Assembly: GCA_033725935.1 (NCBI GenBank)
Contig: MU867080.1
Location: forward strand, 1 to 64,000
Direction of reading: 5' to 3'
Origin: Cladorrhinum sp. PSN259
Taxonomy: Eukaryota; Ascomycota; Sordariomycetes; Sordariales; Podosporaceae
Length of the DNA stretch: 64,000 bases
The translations under genes were made by a program, and so were the position numbers. The notes beneath the pieces were generated by a model that made no database searches, was not told the DNA's origin, and saw nothing but the letters and a program-made list of their open reading frames with translations. Below, piece after piece: positions 56,579-64,000 of the stretch. Every line of letters starts with the position of its first letter. The stretch's first letter is position 1.

Positions 56579-58687
56579 ATGGCTAATCCACAAGACAAGT
56601 TCCAGGAGGAATCCCTCGCCAATCCGGAGGGTTTCTGGAGCCGTCAAGCAGAACGTCTCTACTGGCATAAGAAACCCTCCGCAGCTCTGAAGAAAACAAG
56701 AAAGACTCTCGAGAGCGGTGTGACCCATGACCACTGGGAATGGTTTCCTGATGGAGAGATATCAACATGCTACAACTGTGTCGACCGTCATGTTCTCGCT
56801 GGAAATGGCATGTCTCCAGCCATTTACTATGACAGCCCAGTGACGAAGACCAAGCAGACGATCACCTACAAGCAACTCCTGGATGAGGTTGAGGTATTCG
56901 CTGCAGTACTACAGCAGGAAGGTGTCAAAAAGGGGGATGTAGTCCTCGTATACAGTCAGTCACCCTCCCGAACCGTTATAACAACCCAGGGCCGTTCTAA
57001 CATTGTATAAGTGCCCATGATCCCCGCCGCCCTAATCGGTATCCTAGCGATCAACCGCCTCGGAGCAATTCACGCCGTCGTCTTTGGAGGCTTTGCAGCC
57101 GGCGCCCTTGCTCAACGAATCGAAGCATGCAACCCAGTAGCCATTCTTACGGCCTCATGCGGCATTGATGGCACAAAAGCCCCCACCAGTTACAGAGATT
57201 ACATCGAAGAAGCAATCTGCCTTTCCTCTTGGAAGCCACCAAGAACCATCATTTACCAACGTGACGAACTTCCCTGGCGGCCCATTATTCGGCCCAATGG
57301 TGAGAGAAACTGGCAACACCTCGTTAAATCCGTCCGCAACCGCGGCTTCCGTGCTGGCTGCGTCCCCGTAGCCTCTACTGATCCAATCTACATCATCTAC
57401 ACCAGCGGAACGACAGGCAAACCAAAAGGTGTAGTCCGCGAAGCAGGCGGACATGCTGTAGGACTTAACCTCTCCATCTCTTACCTATTTGGCATCAACG
57501 GTCCAGGAGACGTAATGGGATGCTTCAGCGACATCGGCTGGGTGGTCTCTCACAGTTATACACTGTATGCCCCCCTCCTCGCTGGAGCAGCCACAGTCCT
57601 GTACGAAGGAAAACCAGTGGGCACGCCAGACGCTTCGGCCTTCTGGCGCATGGCAGAGGAATACAAAATTTCAACAATGTTCACTGCGCCCACCGCGCTA
57701 CGAGCAATCCGGAAAGCGGACAACGACAACTCTCACCTTCTGAAGATCAAATCCCGTGGTGGTCTGGCCTCCCTCAAGGCTTTGTTTCTTGCAGGCGAAC
57801 GGTCAGAACCATCAATCATCAAGCTTTACTCGTCTCTTCTCGGTCCTTCAACCAAGATAGTCGATAACTGGTGGTCCTCTGAATCGGGATCGCCAATCTC
57901 GGGGATCTCGCCGTTCTTGTCTCCTGGTTTACCAATCACCCCCGGGTCGGCAGGGAAACCGCTCCCCGGGTTTTCTGTTTCGATTATTTCCGATAAAGGA
58001 GAACCCGTACCGGCAGGCAAGATGGGTAACATCGTTCTCGGATTACCGCTTGCGCCCACTGCATTTAGGAGCCTATGGCAGGACGATGAAAGGTTCTACA
58101 AGTCGTATCTGGCCAGATTCAATGGGAAGTACATTGACACGGGTGATGCGGGACTCATTGATGAGAGGGGATACATACATATCATGGCGAGGACGGACGA
58201 CATCATCAATGTTGCTGCTCACCGGTTGTCTACCGGTAGTCTAGAACAAGCGGTTACCTCGCATTTGCTTGTTACGGAAGCGTGTGTTGTATCTATTCCT
58301 GACACGTTAAAGGGACACTTGCCTTTTGCGTTTGTGTCCACCTCTGAGCCAGTCAGCGAGGAGAAGCTACTCAGTGAAGTACAGAAGCTGGTAAGGACGC
58401 AAGTGGGGCCTATCGCTACGCTGGGCGGGATGATCGTCGCCGACGCTGGGAAAGGAATAATCCCCAAGACTAGATCGGGTAAAATGCTGAGAAGGGTGCT
58501 GAGGGAGTTGTTGGAGAATGCGGTGCACGGTGAGGTTGATAAAAAGGTGGAGGTGCCTAGTACTGTTGAGGATATGGGAGTTGTAGAGGTTGCTAGGGGG
58601 AAGGTGAGGAGGTATTTTGAGGAGCACGGAAAAGAAAGGCATGGTGCTATTGAGGGTAGACAGGAGGAGGTGAAGGCGAAGTTGTAA
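56579..58687 (+). CDS. Acyl-CoA synthetase of the acetate/propionate family (ACSS3/PrpE-like), PTS1-like C-terminus
   Basis: The model is join(56579..56954,57012..58687), 683 aa. It activates a short-chain acid with ATP and CoA through an acyl-adenylate. Visible motifs are FWSRQAERLYWHKKPS near the N-terminus, the AMP-binding loop YTSGTTGKPKG at 255-265 followed by VVREAGGHAV (the ACSS3/PrpE form), the NWWSSESGSPI motif, YIDTGDAGLIDERGYIHIMA with the hinge aspartate, and PKTRSGKMLRR with catalytic Lys616. It differs from cytosolic acetyl-CoA synthetase in these motif details, so propionate or another short acid is more likely than acetate. The 57-nt intron (donor GTCAGT at 56955, branch TCTAACA, acceptor ATAAG at 57011) restores LVYMPMIPAALIG. 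The protein ends -AKL, which fits the PTS1 consensus for peroxisomal import. Confidence 0.92.
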
Positions 58688-59710
58688 AGAAAGGGCGTAA
58701 TAAAAGGTGATGCTTTTAAAGGGCGCTAGGTGGAGGTGGATACTCTTCGATGGAAGGAATTTGTAGTACGGGTACAGTGGAATTATTGAAGGGCAATAAA
58801 GAAGGATGGTGTGAATGAGGTGCTTTCAATGCTCGCTGCGCCTGCTATGAGTGAATAGATAGCATTTCGGGCACTACTAGATCGGTATAGGAGTTCTAAG
58901 CCGGTGATTTAGAATATCGATTGTGAGCCATGTTGGTTGAGCGGCTGAAGAGGGTTTTTTTTTTGTTGAGATTTTGGAAGCTTTACCATGTGAAGTGTCT
59001 CGTTAGATGATTGACAGTGCAAGACTACCTTGTTTTGGCGACATCGGAATGCCATGGTAGTCGATGATTCATCATTTTCACTATTTACGCCGTAGCTCGG
59101 TTGAAGGAAGTGAAATAGACCGAGCGTTGCCAACATATTGGTCATAGACATTCAGCATCCTGGATCAGTCAAATGAAGGCACGGCCGTGAAGTGGAATCA
59201 ACATCAGTACGTCATGGTGGAGAGCATACAGATCTGGTGCAGACATATCATGTTGACATTTTGATGTCTCAATTGAGCATCTAGAGTGTATATGTAAGGG
59301 CAAAAAGCAATCTAATTTTGCCTCGCAGGGCGATGTCTGTCTACTCACAGAACCAAATTCTAGTATTTTGAGACTCCCCATTGTTGTGCTTTGACCAAAC
59401 TGCGCCATAAGAACATAAAAAAAGAGCAAATGCTGAACCCCAAAACATCGCTGGAATCAAAATCGGAAAGGCCCATGAAAGCATTCCTTCCGGCTTGTCC
59501 TTTCCGCCTACCCATCATACCCTGATTCGTCATTAACCAACAACATAATAGTAATTGTTGTTGGCTGTATGTGTATCTTCCCTCTCTCTTTCCCATTACC
59601 GGGACTCGGCATTTAATCGTCGTTACCCATCAGAGAAGAAGAGCGAGGAGGATACAAATACTAGTATAGTCGTGTATTTCATGAGAAAAGCCCTTGAATA
59701 GGAACTACGC
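58688..59710. other. Convergent 3' regions, 1.0 kb
   Basis: Between the synthetase gene (plus) and MBF1 (minus). AT-leaning, no supportable gene. Confidence 0.4.
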
Positions 59711-60255
59711 TCACTTCTTCGCCTTCTTCTCGAACTTCGGCTTGCCAATATCGGCCCCGCGGAGCTTGACGTTGAGGACGCGCTCAAGGTTACCGAGGAC
59801 CTTTTGGTCAGGTGCGCCGTCACCGCGCTCGAACCCGGCGATGATGGCTGGGGTTGTGTTGCACTTAGTTGCAAGCTCCCTTTGCGTTATCGGTGTGCCA
59901 TTGTCATTCAAGAACGCAGCGCGTGCCTTTTTGAGGGCATCGGCAACGTCGGGGCCTACAGTCTTGGGCTTGACGATGTCATCAGCTCGGTCGACCTTGG
60001 TCAGGCGCTGGCCTTCTCCACCGGCGGAACCAGCTTTCTGTAATAGAGGGAGTCAGAATTTATCATAGAAGTAAGTTAAGAAGCAAAACATACAGCGTTG
60101 CCAGCGGCAAACTTCTTCTCGGTAGCGATAGGAGCACCGCTGCGACGGGCGGCATTGAGGGCAGACTGGCTACGAACGACGGTCTCACGGGCAGCAGCGC
60201 CGCCGTGGCGGACGTTCTTTCCAATCCTGACAGCGTCGGTATCCCAAGCAGACAT
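59711..60255 (-). CDS. MBF1: Multiprotein-bridging factor 1 (MBF1)
   Basis: The model is complement(join(59711..60037,60094..60255)), 162 aa. MBF1 is a conserved transcriptional coactivator that bridges TBP and activators, and it also protects against frameshifting on collided ribosomes. The N-terminal half has the family wording SAWDTDAVRIGKN, SALNAARRSGAPIATEKKFA and RLTKVDRADDIVKPKTVGPD. The C-terminal half is the Cro-type helix-turn-helix: ALKKARAAFLNDNG, TQRELATKCNTTPAIIAGFE, GAPDQKVLGNLERVLNVKLR, ending in a Lys-rich tail. The 56-nt intron (donor GTATGT at 60093, acceptor TTACAG at 60038) joins AAGNA to KAGSAGGE. Length matches yeast Mbf1 (151). Confidence 0.97.
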
Positions 60256-60964
60256 TTTGACGGTTGTATTGTTGTTGATGATGTTGTTGTTGATGATGAT
60301 GATGATGATGATGTAACTTGCGAAGAAGCGGTAAGGCTGAAGTGGGTTGAGGGAGAAATGGGGAAAGTTGACAGTTGTCGAATTCCTCTTGGTAAAAAGC
60401 CTGCGGTGGGGCTTATTATGCAAATGCCAAAGGGCGGGTGGGCTTTGTTGGACAAGAATGCGTGTTTGATACAGCAAACCGAGGAAATTATTAGATGAGA
60501 GTTTTGTCTCCAAGTAAATTTTGGACAAGGCGGCAAATGTTGTAGGGAGAGGATCAGGACGGGGATTTAAAGAGGTGAGTTTCCCGGTCTACGGAAGGCA
60601 ATGGGCGGCCGTCGAATGCTGTGACTCGAGCGGCGGGCTTCGACCCCCGCCACAGGGCTGTGGGGTTCTGGGCCAGGGCAGGGATCAGCCGACCCGGCGA
60701 ACATTCCATCCGAGAACCACCTTGGCACTACTGTGGTTGCAACGTTACAAGATATTCAGCTTTATGAGGCAGTATTTTCTGTAGTACCCCAGCTTCTGAG
60801 ATCCCCCATCTACGCCGCTACGGTAGATGCAGTCACCCGGCATCCCGCCAACCAGTTCGCACTACGGAGACGGCAAATCCTTATTCAGATCAGATAATGG
60901 GGTATCTCCGTCATTGAATAATTCAATAACCTCATCTCAGCTTTGGTGATAATATGATTAGGAA
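60256..60964. other. Divergent intergenic region, 0.7 kb
   Basis: Leader and promoter of MBF1 (left) and of the DUF1365 gene (right). The MBF1 leader starts with trinucleotide repeats. No gene is seen. Confidence 0.4.
60271..60313. repeat. GTT/GAT trinucleotide repeat in the MBF1 5' leader
   Basis: A run of GTT and GAT units ending in about seven GAT (CAT/CAA units in the MBF1 sense), 16 bp upstream of the MBF1 start codon. It contains no ATG in the MBF1 sense. Confidence 0.9.
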
Positions 60965-62886
60965 ATGCTGGCCAGTCCATTCTTGACACCATTTTTAGTG
61001 TTAGCGCTGATTGCTTATTCGTTAACTTATTCGGGCCCTGCTGACGGCCTCCTCCTCGCGTTTTCCTTTTTCATTCGGCGAGATCTTGACTGGCCCCTGG
61101 TTATGCAGGCGGTGGCCTCAGCTATCATCACGTTTGCGCTCTTTCAGATCTTTCGGATAGGAAGACTTTCATTGGCAGCAATCGAGATACCACAATGGAA
61201 AGGCCCTTGCAAACTTCTTCTCTATCCATGCGAGGCTTCCCATGCCAGGTTCTTTCCCAAGGAGCACTCATTCTCTAGTCGATATCTCGCTGTAGGGATT
61301 CCGGTGGGCTTTGAAGGGAATGCGGGAGGCATGGTTTCCGTCGGGATGGGCAGGGACAAGGATCTCTCGCCGTGGTTTTCACTTGCCTCCCAGGCCCCGA
61401 AGGGCTGGTTTCATGTTGACCCAGGCGACTACCTCCGGCGTGGCAATGCCGAACTTGGCTTACGAGGGAAGCTGGACGAGTATCTGCAGAGTGAGGTATG
61501 TGATACCTGCTTTTTATAGAAGCCATGGTTGCTAACTTGTCGAAGGGTGTGGATCCGACAAGCTACCCAGATGCCTACTTGGTTACAACACCTCGATTTC
61601 TTGGGTATCAGTTCAATCCCTATTCTTTCTGGTACTTGTATGACGCGGACAAGTGTCTGGCTGCCATAATCGTAGAGATAAACAATATCTTTGACGAGCG
61701 GCGGATGTATTACATGCCACTGGACAGTGCTGGAAACGGCCAGATTTCAGACGGCAAAGAAAATTACCAAGACTGCCAAACCTCCTTCAAGCAATCATGG
61801 GCAAAGGATTTTCACGTCTCCCCTTTCAGCTCTCGGAAAGGTTCCTACAAATTAGCTACTAGCAACCCATTAGGAGCCTCCCTAGAATATGCAGGTCCGC
61901 TGTCGATCGCCCTCGACTTGCTATCATCCAAAGGACATCTCAAACTGAGAGCCAAACTCACCTCAGCAGGGGTTGCGCTTGACCCCTCCGAGATGGCAAT
62001 CCTAGAGAAGATTAGGTTTCTGACGTCGTGGTGGTGGGTCGGCCTGGTTACGGTACCCCGGATTTTCAAAGAAGCAGCTGTGCTCTTCTACGGCCATAAA
62101 CTGCATGTTTGGTGGAGACCTGAGCCTAGAAAAGGCACTATCGGTCGTAGGGCAGTCTCGATAGAGCGGCAGTTGGAGCCCCTTTTCCGAAGATACTTGT
62201 GTCATCTTGTCGACCAGTCACCGGCCAAGCTCGCAGTTAAGTACGTTGCCAGTGGCACCTCGGAGCATACGGAGGAGTTGATGCTCTCCTCGAGGGCACG
62301 AAATGGCTTAGGCGCCACTGAGGAACTGGAAGTCAGAGTCCTGACACCCGCATTTTACTCGAGATTTGTGTATTACGCTCACGATCTAGAGGCGGTCTTC
62401 TGTGAACTCCACGAGAGTCGGACGATCTGGATCTCTCGGCCAGAGCTGTTGCCAGAACTACTTCTTAGGAAGCAGACAACCAAGCTCGAATCATCAAATT
62501 TGAAGCAATACGCCTACTTTAAAATGATCCAGCATCTGCGGGTACGGCCAGAGCGAATCGACCGACCGATGACCTCCAGCAGTGCCAAAAAGGCAAGGGC
62601 AGAGCCAAAAGCCAATGTGGTGGACATACGAAATTTCTATATCTCGCCCATGGATGCATATGTTATGGCCAATGAATCTGCCGCAGCGCAATCGGTATAC
62701 CAGGATAGCGTTTTGAAACTATTCCTTGCCGACAAGATTGCGTTTAGATCTATCCGATTGTTTGAAGTCGAGCGCTTGCTCCTACAAGCCGGTTTTGCGT
62801 GGTTGCTCTCCTCTGTAATGGTTGAGATGGCCAGGCGACTTTCTTCTACCAATTGGATCAGCATTATTGAAAAACGGCTTGGCTGA
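60965..62886 (+). CDS. DUF1365 family membrane protein
   Basis: The model is join(60965..61495,61546..62886), 623 aa. The domain of unknown function DUF1365 occupies most of the protein: CKLLLYPCEASHARFFPKEH, then FHVDPGDYLRRGNAELGLRG, and across the intron YLVTTPRFLGYQFNPYSFWY and IIVEINNIFDERRMYYMP, followed by KDFHVSPFSSRKGSYKL. Bacterial members are often next to cyclopropane fatty-acid synthases, which suggests lipid work, but no activity is established. Two hydrophobic helices at the N-terminus (about residues 5-35 and 44-65) suggest membrane anchoring. The C-terminal 250 residues are a fungal extension without a motif I recognise. The 50-nt intron has donor GTATGT, branch CTAACT and acceptor CGAAG at 61545. 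Confidence 0.85.
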
Positions 62887-63900
62887 TAAATGAGTTATCG
62901 ATCAATTTCGAAGCCGATCGGAGTATATTTGTCGCAATAAGTCAAGTTTGTCCGAGTTGATAATCTGGTTGCCTGTCGGAAATCCGACTTGGGGATGTGT
63001 GTCTCACTACTTATCGCGCTTTCCGCGAGGCATGCAAACCTTCGAACAGGCTAATGTGCTAAAGCAGAGCAATTCCAAATACCCCGTGGCTACCGAGAGA
63101 CTCTACCCCGCCATGTTGTTGGCCGCTGGGATCGACGAAGGATGGAGGGTAACATGGGGTTGTGGGGACAATGACAAATAAGTCAGCGCTCACGCGAACT
63201 CAACAAAGAACATTCCTTGAGAGAAGGGACCCGACTGATTGCTCAGGTCTGAAGTACGCTGTAGTTTGGCTGCAACGCGACCCCGCCTTTGAATAGATAA
63301 CAGAGCTCCGGGAGCTTGCCGACTGGGCGTCATGAGGGGCGGAATACTAAATCGCTTCCAGATTGGATGAAGCTGAGTCAGAGACCTGCCATTGGGGAGT
63401 CCGAAACCGACAGACATTTGAGATTTTTGGTTATTTAGGAGACATGAGAGTATTGTAAGTAATTCGCCCCTGATCGGTCGTTATCTGTCATTCATGATAC
63501 CATGGACCCAGGGGTCCTCCGAAACAACTTCCTGCTTGGTTGGGATGGTGCCATTGTATACAGTGACACAAACCAAATCCGTCTCTCCCCACCTGTCCCG
63601 TCCGCCGAACAATGCCTGCGTGTGTTTCCGGCAGCGGCGCTTGGTTGCATGGCACATACGTAGTAGATCCAAAAGCTGTTGGGTGTGACATATGCCCTTG
63701 CCTTAGCTTCTTTCCTGGGTCTGGGGAGGAGTTGCTTAATCATTTTTGGACCTCGTCTTTCATTATATAAAGACGTCAGACACTCCCCTTGAGATGTCAA
63801 AACTTGATTACCCAGTATTCACATCTTCTCATCTTATTTACTCGCAATTGACTCAATCTGACAACTGCTCTTCATCCAATCCCATCTACAAACTTTCAAC
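62887..63900. other. Intergenic, 1.0 kb
   Basis: 3' region of the DUF1365 gene and promoter of the GFA-domain gene. A 77-codon plus frame at 62948-63181 begins with TTG and has no family resemblance. Confidence 0.4.
63764..63770 (+). promoter_or_regulatory. TATA box of the GFA-domain gene
   Basis: TATATAA, 131 bp upstream of the start codon, followed by a CA- and CT-rich leader ending TTTCAACATG, a typical fungal arrangement. Confidence 0.6.
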
Positions 63901-64000
63901 ATGCCTCTCTCCGGACACTGCCTCTGCAAGGCCGTCACTTACACGGTCGACATTGACGCTCCCCTTCTCACCGGCTACGACCACTGCGACGACTGCCAAC
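63901..64000 (+). CDS. GFA/CENP-V domain protein, N-terminus only (cut by the window edge)
   Basis: Thirty-three codons are visible, then the window ends. The reading MPLSGHCLCKAVTYTVD ... YDHCDDCQ matches the start of the glutathione-dependent formaldehyde-activating (GFA) fold: zinc ligands Cys7 and Cys9 (CxC) and Cys29 and Cys32 (CxxC). Fungi have many small GFA proteins whose substrates are mostly unknown. The start ATG follows a CA-rich leader and TATA box. The remaining part of about 100 codons, and any intron, lies beyond 64000. Confidence 0.85.
   Translation, partial: MPLSGHCLCKAVTYTVDIDAPLLTGYDHCDDCQ

Noticed and set aside
1..64000. Search for a defence island, CRISPR array, integrase, biosynthetic gene cluster or 5S rRNA genes
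   Set aside because: None was found; the genes are dispersed eukaryotic housekeeping genes with their own promoters and introns.

Overview
The window is nuclear DNA of a filamentous ascomycete, most likely a member of the Sordariales close to Neurospora or Sordaria. The reasons are short 50-190 nt spliceosomal introns with GTANGT-type donors and CTAAC-like branch points, C-ending codon preference in the genes, homopolymer and short-tandem repeats between genes, and an APSES regulator matching Neurospora ASM-1 / Aspergillus StuA in sequence and size. I see no AT-rich RIP-degraded transposon. I count 18 protein genes I can support (one cut by the right edge) and one tRNA gene. Most are ordinary housekeeping genes, and each has its own promoter.

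Left part (1-20.2 kb), gene-dense: a 276-bp terminal-inverted-repeat element (95-370), a thiol-methyltransferase-like gene, an OTU deubiquitinase gene (OTUD6B/Otu2 type) divergent from the splicing factor gene PRP6, a three-exon gene for a small membrane-anchored protein, a dysferlin-domain (Mug65/peroxin-like) gene, a mitochondrial PPR gene, a large coiled-coil gene of possible TACC/Slk19 type, and asm-1/stuA.

Middle (20.2-35.4 kb): about 15 kb upstream of asm-1 holds no gene I can support, although its base composition is ordinary. The near part is a long asm-1 leader with an in-frame open extension and a start-stop upstream ORF (ATG directly followed by TGA). This is the most unusual layout in the window.

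Right part (35.4-64 kb): a stand-alone BRCT-domain gene, a tRNA-Gln(CTG), an MFS drug/proton antiporter, the proline-synthesis enzyme gamma-glutamyl phosphate reductase, the replication-licensing factor Cdt1 with a degenerate PIP-degron-like motif, a dienelactone hydrolase convergent with a quinone oxidoreductase, a tiny Sed1-like GPI wall protein, an acyl-CoA synthetase ending in a PTS1-like tripeptide, MBF1, a DUF1365 membrane protein, and the first 33 codons of a GFA-domain protein.

The genes do not form a biosynthetic cluster or a defence island, and I found no CRISPR, integrase or toxin-antitoxin arrangement. Exon boundaries were set by eye from splice signals, frame bookkeeping and family expectation. 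Every spliced model given closes to a whole number of codons.
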